In this document: piece after piece, positions 52,888 to 62,396 of the stretch
Numbering within the stretch: position 1 is the stretch's first letter
Layout of the letters: each line of letters opens with the position of its first letter
Assembly (NCBI RefSeq): GCF_005116665.1
Contig: NZ_SWCJ01000001.1
Coordinates: 186,001-250,000, forward strand
Length of the DNA stretch: 64,000 bases
Direction: 5' to 3'
Source of the DNA: Ferrimonas aestuarii
GTDB lineage: Bacteria; Pseudomonadota; Gammaproteobacteria; Enterobacterales; Shewanellaceae
Position numbers and translations under genes: made by a program
The notes under the pieces: generated by a model
The model's input: only the letters and a program-made list of their open reading frames with translations
What the model was told of the DNA's origin: nothing
Database searches by the model: none

Positions 52888-54519
52888 ATGAGCAATTGTC
52901 CTAAGGATATGACGCTGCCACCGGATCTGACTTTGAAAAAAGGATCTGGCCCAGTTCGTACCAAGTTCCCTATCTATTCCAACTCTCTCCCGCCTTGCAA
53001 TCATGCCTGTCCTACTGGCAGTAATATTCAAGAATGGTTGTCACTGGCTCAGTCTGAGCAGTATGAAGAGGCGTTCCAGGCGTTGATTAAAAACAACCCC
53101 ATGCCAGCGATTCATGGCCGTGTGTGCTATCACCCCTGTGAGTCCGCCTGCAACCGTGCCAATGTGGATCAGGCGGTGAGTATCCACGCGGTAGAGCGCT
53201 TCCTCGGAGACCAAGCCCTTGAGAAAAAGTGGCCCGTTCGGTTTGACGCGGAGCCTAGCGGCAAGCGAGTGTTGATTGTTGGTGCTGGCCCCAGTGGTCT
53301 GGCGACGGCGTATCACCTTAAGCGCAAAGGCCATGATGTGGAGATCCGTGATGCGGCGCCGATGGCGGGTGGCATGATGCATTTCGGCATTCCCGCTTAC
53401 CGATTGCCACGGGACGTGCTTGAGAATGAGATCGCCCGTATCGAGGGGATGGGCATCAACATCGTTCTAAACCATAAAGTTGAAGACCTGCTGGCGGAGA
53501 AAGTGAAAGGTCGATTCGATGCGGTTTTCCTGGCGATTGGTGCTCACGTTGGCCGTGGTGTCGACATTCCTAATGACGATCCGGGCAAGGTGATCGATGC
53601 GGTTTCCTACCTGCGGGCCATCGAGATGAACAATGCCCCTAAATTGGGGCAGCGAGTGGCCGTTTATGGCGGCGGTAATACCGCTATGGATGCGGCTCGA
53701 ACCGCGCGCCGCATGGGGGCAGACGTGATGGTGATCTATCGTCGTGACCGTGCCCATATGCCCGCCCACGACTTTGAATGCGTGGAAGCCATGGAGGAGG
53801 GAGTCACCTTCCATTGGCAGCGCACCATCAATCAAATTGATGGCAACCGTTTTACGCTGGAGAAAATGAACATCGATGACAATGGTCGCCCTCAGCCATC
53901 CGGTGAGTTTGAGACCGTTGAAGCGGACTCGCTGATTCTGGCACTGGGTCAAAACATCGATACCAAGCTAACGGAAAATATCCCAGGCATCGAGCACAAG
54001 TGGGATGGCACCGTCATGGTGAACGCCCAGATGATGACCGGCTATCAGGGGGTGTTTGCTGGTGGCGACATGGTGCCTTGTGACCGCACTGTGACCATCG
54101 CTGTGGGCCACGGTAAGAAAGCCGCCGCCCATATTGATGCCTTCCTTAACAAGCGCATCTTCACCAAGGTGAGCAAGCAGCCGTTGATTAAGTTCGACCA
54201 ACTGCACCTTTGGTACAAAACCGATGCCGATCAGAGCGAGCAGCCGGCGATTCCGGTGATCAAGCGGGCGACCTCATTTGATGAGGTGGTTGGGGGACTG
54301 ACTGAGCAGGAAGCCTTGTTTGAGGCTCAGCGTTGTTACTCCTGTGGCAACTGCTTTGAGTGTAATGGTTGCTTTGGTGCCTGTCCTCATGGGGCGATCA
54401 CTCGCCTAGGTAAGGGCAAGGGGTACAAGGTGGATTATGACAAGTGCACCGGCTGCGAAGCCTGCTACTTGCAGTGCCCTTGTCATGCGATCGAGATGGT
54501 CGCGGCGGAAATGGAGTAG
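52888..54519 (+). CDS. FAD/NAD(P)-dependent GltD-like oxidoreductase with C-terminal ferredoxin domain
   Basis: 543 residues. The N-terminal domain has the Fe-S Cys set of glutamate synthase small subunits (PPCNHACPTGSNIQEWL, CYHPCESACNRANVD). Two nucleotide-binding folds follow: FAD site VLIVGAGPSGLATAYHLKR (about 133) and NAD(P) site VAVYGGGNTAMDAARTARR (about 267). The C-terminus has Fe-S clusters RCYSCGNCFECNGCFGACP and CTGCEACYLQCP. It can pass electrons between NAD(P)H and ferredoxin. Just three bases separate it from the TTG option for nifJ, so it likely works with that enzyme. ATG 52888 has AAGGAG six bases upstream; an in-frame ATG at 52786 lacks one. Confidence 0.88.
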   Translation: MSNCPKDMTLPPDLTLKKGSGPVRTKFPIYSNSLPPCNHACPTGSNIQEWLSLAQSEQYEEAFQALIKNNPMPAIHGRVCYHPCESACNRANVDQAVSIHAVERFLGDQALEKKWPVRFDAEPSGKRVLIVGAGPSGLATAYHLKRKGHDVEIRDAAPMAGGMMHFGIPAYRLPRDVLENEIARIEGMGINIVLNHKVEDLLAEKVKGRFDAVFLAIGAHVGRGVDIPNDDPGKVIDAVSYLRAIEMNNAPKLGQRVAVYGGGNTAMDAARTARRMGADVMVIYRRDRAHMPAHDFECVEAMEEGVTFHWQRTINQIDGNRFTLEKMNIDDNGRPQPSGEFETVEADSLILALGQNIDTKLTENIPGIEHKWDGTVMVNAQMMTGYQGVFAGGDMVPCDRTVTIAVGHGKKAAAHIDAFLNKRIFTKVSKQPLIKFDQLHLWYKTDADQSEQPAIPVIKRATSFDEVVGGLTEQEALFEAQRCYSCGNCFECNGCFGACPHGAITRLGKGKGYKVDYDKCTGCEACYLQCPCHAIEMVAAEME

Positions 54520-54528
54520 AAGTTGATC

Positions 54529-57500
54529 ATGACCAAAACAATGAACCTTTCATCCGAGCAAGTCATGCACACTTGCGACGGCAACGAAGCCGCGGCTCAC
54601 ATCGCCTATCGCGTCAGTGAAGTGTGTGCCATCTATCCCATTACTCCATCGTCGACCATGGCCGAATTCGCCGATCAGTGGGCGGCGGAGGATAAGCGCA
54701 ATATTTGGGGCAACGTGCCTCTAATTGCTGAGATGCAAAGTGAGGGCGGCGCTGCAGGTACGGTGCACGGCGCATTGCAAAGTGGCGCTCTGACCACCAC
54801 CTTTACCGCCTCCCAAGGGTTGATGTTGATGCTGCCAAACATGTACAAGATCGCCGGTGAGCTGACCTCAGCGGTGTTCCATGTGGCAGCACGCTCTTTG
54901 GCGGCGCAGGGGCTTTCCATCTTTGGTGACCATCAAGACATCATGGCCGCTCGCGGCACCGGCTTTGCGCTGTTGGCGTCCTCCTCGGTGCAGGAAGCCC
55001 ACGACATGGCATTGGTGTCCCATGCCGCCACACTGGATGCGCGAATCCCCTTTATCCACTTCTTCGATGGTTTTAGAACCTCCCACGAGGTGAATAAGAT
55101 AAGCCTGATCCCTGATGCCGACATTCGAACCATGATCTCTGACGAGCTGGTTCGTGCCCATCGCCAGCGGGGATTGAGCCCAGACTCGCCCTTTATTCGG
55201 GGTACTGCGCAAAACCCGGATGTGTACTTCCAGGGCCGTGAGACGGTGAACCCCTTCTATGCCAAGACGCCGGAGATTGTTGAGTCCTGCATGGATAAGT
55301 TGGCCGAGCTTACGGGACGCCGATATAAGTTGATGGAGTTTTTCGGTGCGCCGGATGCCGAGCACGTGGTGATTGCCATGGGCTCTGGTGTTGAGACCAT
55401 CAAGGAGACCGTTGACTATCTGGTGTCCAAGGGCAACAAGGTTGGGGTGCTGCAGGTTCGCTTGTATCGCCCATTGTCGGCCAGCCACTTGCTGGAGGCG
55501 TTGCCGCTTACCACCCAGAAGATCACCGTACTCGACCGAACCAAAGAGCCCGGTGCCAATGCGGATCCTCTGTATCAAGATGTGCTCACCGCACTGATGG
55601 ACAATCAGGACCATTTCCCAACCATGCCGCGCTTGGTGGCGGGTCGCTATGGCTTGTCCAGCAAAGAGTTTACGCCGGCGATGGTGAAGGCGGTGTTCGA
55701 TAACCTTAAGCTGGAACAACCCAAACACCACTTTACCGTGGGCATCATCGACGATGTTAGCCACTCCCACCTGGATGTGGATGCCAGCTTCGATATTGAG
55801 TCCAGCGATGTGGTGCGCGCCATGTTTTACGGTCTTGGGGCCGATGGCACCGTGGGGGCGAACAAGAACACCATTAAGATCATCGGCGAAGACCCAGAGT
55901 ATTTTGCTCAGGGCTACTTCGTGTATGACTCGAAAAAGTCCGGCTCGCAAACGGAATCTCACCTGAGGTTTGGTCACCATCCGGTGAACAGCCCTTACTT
56001 GATTCAGTCGGCCAACTTTATCGCCTGCCATCAGGCCACCTTCGTTCAAAGCACCGACATGTTGGCAAAGGCCGCCGACAAAGCCATGTTCCTGCTCAAT
56101 ACCACCGCATCGGTGGATGAGGTTTGGGATCGATTGCCAGCGCGGATGCAGCGGCAGCTGATTGAGCGCAACATGCAGCTTCATATTATTGATGCGTATA
56201 AGGTGGCTCGCGACACCGGCATGGGCAATCGCATCAACACCATCATGCAGACCTGCTTCTTTGCGCTGTCTGGCGTGTTGGAAAAGGATGTGGCGATCGC
56301 CAAGATCAAAAAAGCCATCGAGAAAACCTATGCTCGCAAAGGGCCTGAAGTGGTTCAGAAGAACTTCGCTGCGGTGGATCATACCTTGGCGCACCTGTAT
56401 CAGGTGGAGCTGCCAAGTCAGGTCAGTGCTAGTGATGTTAGCAAGCCGGTAGTGTCTGAAAAGGCGCCGGAGTTTGTGCAGAAAGTGACGGCGCAGATGA
56501 TGGCGGGCAAAGGGGATCTGATCCCGGTATCGATGTTGCCCGTTGATGGCACTTACCCCTCTGGCACCACCCAGTGGGAGAAACGTAACATTGCCCAGAA
56601 GATTCCGGTCTGGGAGCAGCAGGACTGCATTCAGTGCGGTAACTGCAGCATCGTGTGCCCCCATGCGGCCATTCGTGCCAAGTTCTACGATAAGTCGAAA
56701 CTGGATGAAGCGCCCGACGGGTTTAAGTTTGCTGGGATTACCGCCCGTGGTTTCCCAGATACCCGTTACACCTTGCAGGTATACGCCGAGGATTGCACCG
56801 GTTGCAGCCTGTGCGTGGATGCGTGCCCGATGGTGATTCAGGAGGCCACCGCTGAGCAGCCTGAGCGCAAGGCGATTAACATGGAGCTCAAAGCGCCCTA
56901 CATGGAGCAAGAGAAGCGCAATTTAGAGTTCTTTGACAGCTTGCCTTACAACGAGCGTGCCCGGGTTGATTTCTCCAATGTGCGCGGTGCTCAGTTCCTG
57001 CAGCCGCTGTTTGAGTTCTCCGGTGCGTGCTCCGGTTGTGGTGAAACCCCTTATCTGAAACTGATGTCGCAGCTATTTGGGGATCGACTGATGATCGCCA
57101 ACGCCACCGGTTGCTCCTCCATCTATGGTGGTAACTTGCCAACCACTCCTTGGGCGAAAAACGCCGAAGGTCGCGGTCCGGCGTGGGCCAACTCATTGTT
57201 CGAAGACAACGCCGAGTTTGGCTTTGGCTTCCGCCTAGCGGCGGTGAAGCAGCATGAGATGGCTGAGCAACTGTTAGTCGAAAATCGGGAGCAACTGGAT
57301 CCTCTGCTGGTGGATCAGCTACTGCACGCTGAGCAGCTGACGGAAACGGACATTCAGGCGCAGATCAAGCGGGTGGACGTGTTGAAGTCGGAACTGGAAA
57401 CCATTGGCTCTGAGTCTGCACGAAATCTGATCTCGGTGGCGGATCAACTGATTCGTCGTTCCATCTGGATTGTGGGTGGTGATGGCTGGGCCTATGACAT

Positions 57501-58146
57501 CGGTTCCAGTGGTCTTGATCATGTGCTTGCCAGTGGTGCCGACGTCAATGTGCTGGTGATGGATACCGAAGTGTACTCCAACACCGGTGGCCAGATGTCG
57601 AAATCTACACCGCTGGGCGCCGTGGCTAAGTTTGCCGCTGCCGGTAAACAGGCAACCAAGAAAGACGTGGCGATGCAGGCGATATCCTACAACAACGTCT
57701 ACGTGGCTCGAGTGGCATTGGGAGCGGATCCGCAGCAGGTGCTGCTGGCGATGCGCGAGGCGGAAGCTTACAAAGGGCCGTCGATCATCATCGCTTACAG
57801 CCATTGTATTGCTCACGGCATCAATATGGAGGATGGCTTGCAGCAGCAGAAGCTGGCGGTGCAATCCGGTCACTGGCCGCTGTTCCGTTACAATCCTGCG
57901 CTGCGTGATGTTGGCGAAAATCCGTTCTCACTGGATACCTTGCGACCGACCATTCCTCTTGAGGAGTACCGCTACAACGAGGCGCGCTATCAAAGCTTGC
58001 GTCGCAGCAATCCGGACGCGGCGGCAGACATTACCGCTCGAGCCCAGAAGGTTGCCGAGCGTAAGTGGCAGCTCTATGAAGAGTTGGCGACTCGTCGCCA
58101 AGGTGCGGTAGCGCCCCATGTAGAGCTTGACGCGCACACTTCGTAG
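54529..58146 (+). CDS. nifJ: Pyruvate:ferredoxin (flavodoxin) oxidoreductase
   Basis: About 1205 residues, single-chain PFOR. Domain order: N-terminal pyruvate-binding domain (YPITPSSTMAEF), CoA/transketolase C-terminal-like domain, EKR linker, two [4Fe-4S] clusters (CIQCGNCSIVCPH at about 700, CTGCSLCVDACP at about 755) and the TPP domain (GDGWAYDIGSSGLDHV with VYSNTGGQMS). A fourth-cluster Cys pair is at GACSGCGE. It converts pyruvate + CoA to acetyl-CoA + CO2 and reduces ferredoxin or flavodoxin. It may also run in reverse, fixing CO2 with CO-derived electrons; this is inference. TTG 54523 is an alternative start with the better ribosome spacing. Confidence 0.95.
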   Translation: MTKTMNLSSEQVMHTCDGNEAAAHIAYRVSEVCAIYPITPSSTMAEFADQWAAEDKRNIWGNVPLIAEMQSEGGAAGTVHGALQSGALTTTFTASQGLMLMLPNMYKIAGELTSAVFHVAARSLAAQGLSIFGDHQDIMAARGTGFALLASSSVQEAHDMALVSHAATLDARIPFIHFFDGFRTSHEVNKISLIPDADIRTMISDELVRAHRQRGLSPDSPFIRGTAQNPDVYFQGRETVNPFYAKTPEIVESCMDKLAELTGRRYKLMEFFGAPDAEHVVIAMGSGVETIKETVDYLVSKGNKVGVLQVRLYRPLSASHLLEALPLTTQKITVLDRTKEPGANADPLYQDVLTALMDNQDHFPTMPRLVAGRYGLSSKEFTPAMVKAVFDNLKLEQPKHHFTVGIIDDVSHSHLDVDASFDIESSDVVRAMFYGLGADGTVGANKNTIKIIGEDPEYFAQGYFVYDSKKSGSQTESHLRFGHHPVNSPYLIQSANFIACHQATFVQSTDMLAKAADKAMFLLNTTASVDEVWDRLPARMQRQLIERNMQLHIIDAYKVARDTGMGNRINTIMQTCFFALSGVLEKDVAIAKIKKAIEKTYARKGPEVVQKNFAAVDHTLAHLYQVELPSQVSASDVSKPVVSEKAPEFVQKVTAQMMAGKGDLIPVSMLPVDGTYPSGTTQWEKRNIAQKIPVWEQQDCIQCGNCSIVCPHAAIRAKFYDKSKLDEAPDGFKFAGITARGFPDTRYTLQVYAEDCTGCSLCVDACPMVIQEATAEQPERKAINMELKAPYMEQEKRNLEFFDSLPYNERARVDFSNVRGAQFLQPLFEFSGACSGCGETPYLKLMSQLFGDRLMIANATGCSSIYGGNLPTTPWAKNAEGRGPAWANSLFEDNAEFGFGFRLAAVKQHEMAEQLLVENREQLDPLLVDQLLHAEQLTETDIQAQIKRVDVLKSELETIGSESARNLISVADQLIRRSIWIVGGDGWAYDIGSSGLDHVLASGADVNVLVMDTEVYSNTGGQMSKSTPLGAVAKFAAAGKQATKKDVAMQAISYNNVYVARVALGADPQQVLLAMREAEAYKGPSIIIAYSHCIAHGINMEDGLQQQKLAVQSGHWPLFRYNPALRDVGENPFSLDTLRPTIPLEEYRYNEARYQSLRRSNPDAAADITARAQKVAERKWQLYEELATRRQGAVAPHVELDAHTS

Positions 58147-58165
58147 GCAAGCAAAACCAATAACA

Positions 58166-58187
58166 AAAGGGCCGTTAGGCCCTTTTT
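58166..58187. terminator. Bidirectional terminator between nifJ and iucD
   Basis: aaagggcc-gtta-ggccctttt has T runs on both sides (ttttt right; aaaa left). It serves both convergent operons. Confidence 0.9.
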
Positions 58188-58216
58188 ACGTTTAATGTCC
58201 GAGGAGCACTGTAACC

Positions 58217-59569
58217 TTAGATCGCGGCGCCTAGGGTTTGTTTGTGGTGCTGAGCCTCAGTAGGTAAGCCCCAATCCACCAGGTTGCCGTGCTCGATGGG
58301 GTCGTACAGGGTATGACCCGCAAGGTGGTTGAGGATGCGGGCGGCGCGCCAACTGGCGAGGCTAAGTTGGGGCTCGGCGATGCCATGGGAGCCCATGCCT
58401 GCGTTCACCATGTAGATGCGATTGTCCGCCTCTCCCTGCCACTGCACCGAGAAATCGGGCGACAGCTTAGGTCGGCCGCGGCTGTCCCACTCGATACGAG
58501 ATTGCAACTGGTTGAGGCATGAAGGCGCAGTGCGCTTGAAGCCGGTGCACAGCACCACCACATCGGCGCTGATTTCGGTGCGCTCTCCTGTTAGGCCATG
58601 CACCAAACTGAGCTGATATTCGCCGCCGCGCTTGACCATGGAGACCAGGGTGCGGCTAGGTTGAATCTGCCACCAGTTTGGCTTTCTCAACACGTACTTG
58701 TCGTGATATAGACGCTGATAGATCCCCTGCAGGCACTCATTGGTGATGCCATCGCTAGTGAGCTTTTGCCGAGCCACCTCTTTGTCTTTTAATGGCTGTT
58801 CCAACTGGTAGAAGCCGTTGACGTAGTCGGGCATAAAATACTGGTCGGTAAAGCAGCCCTCATCCAGAGCCTCGATGTTGGCGCGGCGGGAGACCCAAGT
58901 TAAGGACTTGGCCGAGCCAAACTCGCCATCAAAGCTGTGCTGGAACACATCGGCACCGGTTTGGCCGCCGCCGATGATCGCTACCCGTTTACCCTCGAGC
59001 TGAGGATCGCGCAGGGCCAGCTCACTGGCGTGGAAGCAGTCATCGCCAACAAAGGGTTTGGCGCAATCGGGAATGGCCGCTTGGGTGCCGATGCCCATTA
59101 CCAGATGTTTGGCCCGGTATTGCTGATCGCCAACGGTGACGGTAAACACACCGTCTTGCTGCTCAATGGCGGTGACGTCGGCTTTAAACTGCACGTTAGG
59201 CAGTTGATTGGCGGCCCAGCTTAGGTAGTCAGAAAATTCCAGGCGGCTGATGGTGGACTGTCCCGATGCCATAAAGGGGTAGAACTTTCGGCTTTTCACC
59301 AAGTAGTTCAAGAAGGTGTATCGGCTGGTTGGGTTGACCGCTGTTACCAGATCTTTTAGGAACGAGGTCTGCATTTTAGCATCGCTGAGCAATAGACCTG
59401 GGTGCCAAGCAAAGTGGGGCTTTTTATCTAAAAATAGAGTCGACAGCTCCGGCTTTTCAGCAGCCAGAGCGGCAATGCTGAGGTTAAATGGCCCTAGGCC
59501 GACGCCGATAAGATCGTAAATTTTGGCCTCATCTTGAGGCTGGCGGTGAGAGGTGTGAGATAACGTCAT
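58217..59569 (-). CDS. iucD: L-lysine N6-monooxygenase, aerobactin type
   Basis: 450 residues. FAD site DLIGVGLGPFNLSIAALA (about 20), NADPH site VAIIGGGQTGADVFQHS (about 190), and the substrate motif ATGY-like VVLCTGFKRT. Segments HFAWHPGLLLSDAKMQTSFLKDLVTAVNPTSRY and GIAEPQLSLASWRAARIL closely resemble E. coli IucD. It hydroxylates the side-chain amine of lysine, the first step in aerobactin assembly. It is the last gene of the minus-strand operon, eight bases after iucA-iucB. Confidence 0.9.
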   Translation of the reverse strand: MTLSHTSHRQPQDEAKIYDLIGVGLGPFNLSIAALAAEKPELSTLFLDKKPHFAWHPGLLLSDAKMQTSFLKDLVTAVNPTSRYTFLNYLVKSRKFYPFMASGQSTISRLEFSDYLSWAANQLPNVQFKADVTAIEQQDGVFTVTVGDQQYRAKHLVMGIGTQAAIPDCAKPFVGDDCFHASELALRDPQLEGKRVAIIGGGQTGADVFQHSFDGEFGSAKSLTWVSRRANIEALDEGCFTDQYFMPDYVNGFYQLEQPLKDKEVARQKLTSDGITNECLQGIYQRLYHDKYVLRKPNWWQIQPSRTLVSMVKRGGEYQLSLVHGLTGERTEISADVVVLCTGFKRTAPSCLNQLQSRIEWDSRGRPKLSPDFSVQWQGEADNRIYMVNAGMGSHGIAEPQLSLASWRAARILNHLAGHTLYDPIEHGNLVDWGLPTEAQHHKQTLGAAI

Positions 59570-59577
59570 GCTGCCTC

Positions 59578-62304
59578 CTAGAAAGCAAACTGGTTGAAGA
59601 AGCGTTCACGGCCGCAGAGGATCAGCGCCGCGCGTTTATGGGGAAAATCGAACTCGAACTGTTTTTCCAGACCGATGCGTGCATTGAGCATCTGGACTCT
59701 GGGGTTGTCGGCACGGGGTTCGCCAACGACGGCGGCCATGCGTGGTGCGCGTTGGAAGCAGTATTGAACGATGCTGCGAGCCCATACATCGAAGTAACTG
59801 CCACCGCGAAATGCCATGTTGCCCACCAGCATGTGCACGCCGGTGTCGAAGAGACCGTGGTCGTAGAAGGGGCCGATGCGGTCTTCGGCGGCCCAGTAGA
59901 TCTCAAAATAGCCAAAAGGCACGCCATCAAATTCGCCGATGACGCCGTAGGCGTGTCGATCCTGTTTTTGGGCATTGAGGTAATCTCGATGCAGTGTGAG
60001 GCTGCCTTCCAGCTCCCACATCGCTGCCACTTCCGGGTTGTTCTGCCAACGGTGGAAGCAGGGCAAGTCTCGCTCAAGTTCGATAACCCTTAGGGTCAAA
60101 GTGCGCTTTAAGTGGTAGTAGTAGCGCTGGAACATCACCCCTCTTGGGTGGGCTGGCCGCTTGGGGTGACGGCAGCCGTTGTCGGCGCTGACCATCTCTA
60201 TGTCTCCGGTGTCTTTGGCTGTGCAAAGCCAAAGAGGGGACTGCTGCAGAAACTCAGGTTTGGAGAGGGATTTTTCCCCTTCGGGCCACTGGGGCATCAC
60301 CACCTTCTGGGCATCGAAGCTGCCAAATAGGTGCTCGGCGGCGCTCCACCACAACATGGGATCGCTGAGATCAGAATCGAGGGCAGTTAGTTGCCACTGC
60401 TTTGCTGCCGACTCTTTAGCGATAAAAGAGGCTTGATGCTGCCCCTGCTCGTAGAGGGCAAAATCGCTGCGGCTGTCGAGGCTTTGTACCAAGGTGATCT
60501 GGCGGTTATCTGGAAGCGGCTTGTGGATTCGCTGCTGGCCGCTGCGCTCTGCAGGCCATTGCAGTGGGTTGGGAATGTCGCAGTAGATCTGTGCAGGGTT
60601 TTCCAATGTGGCTTCGTTGAAATCCGCCAAGAAGCAGAGGAAATTGCGCTTCCAGCGCAGAGTGGGTGAGTCCAGTAAGTAACGGTAGAAGGAGTCATCC
60701 TGAGGGTGGCGTTGTGCTAGAGCATCGAAATGGTCTCGGCACTGGGCCCAGAGCTTGGCTTCACTGATGAATCCCGCTGCGGCGATGGCGGCGATGCTGT
60801 TGAGTAGGGTGTTTCCCACCACGTAGTAGGCGTGATAAGGGTTAAGTTCATCGCTCTCCATGTAGTAGTGAGGGGGCTGGTGTTCAAACACCTCAGCAAA
60901 ACGGCGTTTGGCCAACGTTGTTAAACCGAAACCTTGGCAGTCGCGAATGGCGACGCCCACGGGCAGATCTTGCTCCATCTCCACCATCAAGTTCTGCTGA
61001 TGAGCCAGCATGACGATGCCGTAATCGGAGCGGGCGATGCACAGTGGGGTGATCACCTGTTGCAAAAAGGCCTGCATCCAGTTGAGCGCCGCTTGCTGCT
61101 TGGCGATCGCCGAAAGGGGACTGTCGTCGTTGACGTTGTGCAGCTGATTGGCATAGCGCTGGAGATGATCCGCTAACTGACTCCCGTTGCCCTGCGGCTT
61201 ACTTTGGTTGAGGGTGGCCAGCATATGAAATCGTTTAGGATCAAGCCGCGACGTGTGGTCCTGATGGAAGGGGTTATCCCTGAGGCTTACCAGTGGCAGG
61301 TCAAGAATCTCACCCTGTGGCGTTTGGATGCTGCACCACAACGGTTCCTGCAATAGGTAAGTGTTTGGCAGCCGCTGACGCATCTGCTCTCCAGCTTCGG
61401 TGGCCATCAGTGCACTGAATTGAGTACCACGTTGAGCCTCTTTGGCGGACATGGTTCTAAGGGAGTTGGTTAGGCGGACCGGCAGTGACACCTTGATCAT
61501 CCACGGGCAATCGGGATGGTAGATGGCTCTGGAGGAGGAGGTGGCGGTCCAGCCTGAGCTGGTCAGTTTAAGGTCTATCACCGCGGCGTCAGTCCAGGGC
61601 GTTTGGCTGGCAAATTCACGCCAGGCATCGGCTTGTAGGGGATGCATGGGCAGCGGCAGGTAACCCTGAGTTAATGGGTTTGTTTCTGGGAGCTCATTAA
61701 CCTGTGCATCGGTGCAGTGCTCAAACAGCGCAAGAAGTTCAGTTGCCAGTTCGCCTGCGGCGGATTCTCCTACCAGATGGCTGCCCTTTACCGCGAACCA
61801 GTGAAGAGGAAATTGACCTGCAAATTCAGGCAGGTAGTTTGCCTGCTGTATGTCGTTGAGTGGCTCGTTGCATTTGGGCGCGGGATGCATGCTGTGGCCA
61901 CCACTGAGCTGCTGTTCTGAGGCGATAAAGCCAGAACGATTGACGTCTATGTCGTGTCGATCAGCGACCGCCAGATCCGCTCTAGCCACATAGCGGTCAG
62001 ATTGTTGTACCCGTTCAAGAAACTTACGTCGTTTGTGGTCGTCAATGTCGGAAAAGTGCGCATCGACTAAGGCTTTGGCGGCCTCAGCAAATTCGATGCG
62101 CTGCGGTTGTCCGTTTGGCGTTAGCATCAGCCCAATCTCGCCCTGATAGCGATGTCGCCCAGAGGGGGAGACGTAGCTTAGGGGCAGTTGCAGCTCGCGC
62201 TCTTTGTCCAGGGGCAGCCGCAAGATCTGCTGCGATACCTGTCCAAGGCCGGTTTCGATTAGCACACTGTTAAAAAAGTGCTGAATCGTCAAGGGGTGAG
62301 TCAT
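59578..62304 (-). CDS. Fused aerobactin synthetase IucA and acetyltransferase IucB
   Basis: About 908 residues. The first about 590 residues match IucA, an NIS synthetase (GGHSMHPAPKCNEPLN, SSRAIYHPDCPWMIKVSLPVRLTNSLRTMS, AHQQNLMVEMEQDLPVG). The last about 190 match IucB, a GNAT acetyltransferase (PFGYFEIYWAAEDRIGPFY, EFDFPHKRA). In E. coli these are separate genes of about 575 and 315 residues. The fusion would acetylate N6-hydroxylysine and join it to citrate on one chain. About 130 residues between the domains are IucB-like only in part. ATG 62304 with AGGA upstream is preferred over TTG 62322. Confidence 0.9.
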   Translation of the reverse strand: MTHPLTIQHFFNSVLIETGLGQVSQQILRLPLDKERELQLPLSYVSPSGRHRYQGEIGLMLTPNGQPQRIEFAEAAKALVDAHFSDIDDHKRRKFLERVQQSDRYVARADLAVADRHDIDVNRSGFIASEQQLSGGHSMHPAPKCNEPLNDIQQANYLPEFAGQFPLHWFAVKGSHLVGESAAGELATELLALFEHCTDAQVNELPETNPLTQGYLPLPMHPLQADAWREFASQTPWTDAAVIDLKLTSSGWTATSSSRAIYHPDCPWMIKVSLPVRLTNSLRTMSAKEAQRGTQFSALMATEAGEQMRQRLPNTYLLQEPLWCSIQTPQGEILDLPLVSLRDNPFHQDHTSRLDPKRFHMLATLNQSKPQGNGSQLADHLQRYANQLHNVNDDSPLSAIAKQQAALNWMQAFLQQVITPLCIARSDYGIVMLAHQQNLMVEMEQDLPVGVAIRDCQGFGLTTLAKRRFAEVFEHQPPHYYMESDELNPYHAYYVVGNTLLNSIAAIAAAGFISEAKLWAQCRDHFDALAQRHPQDDSFYRYLLDSPTLRWKRNFLCFLADFNEATLENPAQIYCDIPNPLQWPAERSGQQRIHKPLPDNRQITLVQSLDSRSDFALYEQGQHQASFIAKESAAKQWQLTALDSDLSDPMLWWSAAEHLFGSFDAQKVVMPQWPEGEKSLSKPEFLQQSPLWLCTAKDTGDIEMVSADNGCRHPKRPAHPRGVMFQRYYYHLKRTLTLRVIELERDLPCFHRWQNNPEVAAMWELEGSLTLHRDYLNAQKQDRHAYGVIGEFDGVPFGYFEIYWAAEDRIGPFYDHGLFDTGVHMLVGNMAFRGGSYFDVWARSIVQYCFQRAPRMAAVVGEPRADNPRVQMLNARIGLEKQFEFDFPHKRAALILCGRERFFNQFAF

Positions 62305-62396
62305 GGTGTCGTCCTGTACCAATGTCTGTCGATAATCTGGCTACTGCCGAAGCAGTAACTGTTTGAATAAAATTCCGTTTTTGATCCGTATTCGGC

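Noticed and set aside
54868-56910. 680-codon open frame on the minus strand
   Set aside because: It lies wholly opposite nifJ, is very rich in His, Arg and Gly and has no family motif; it results from GC-rich codon use on the sense strand.
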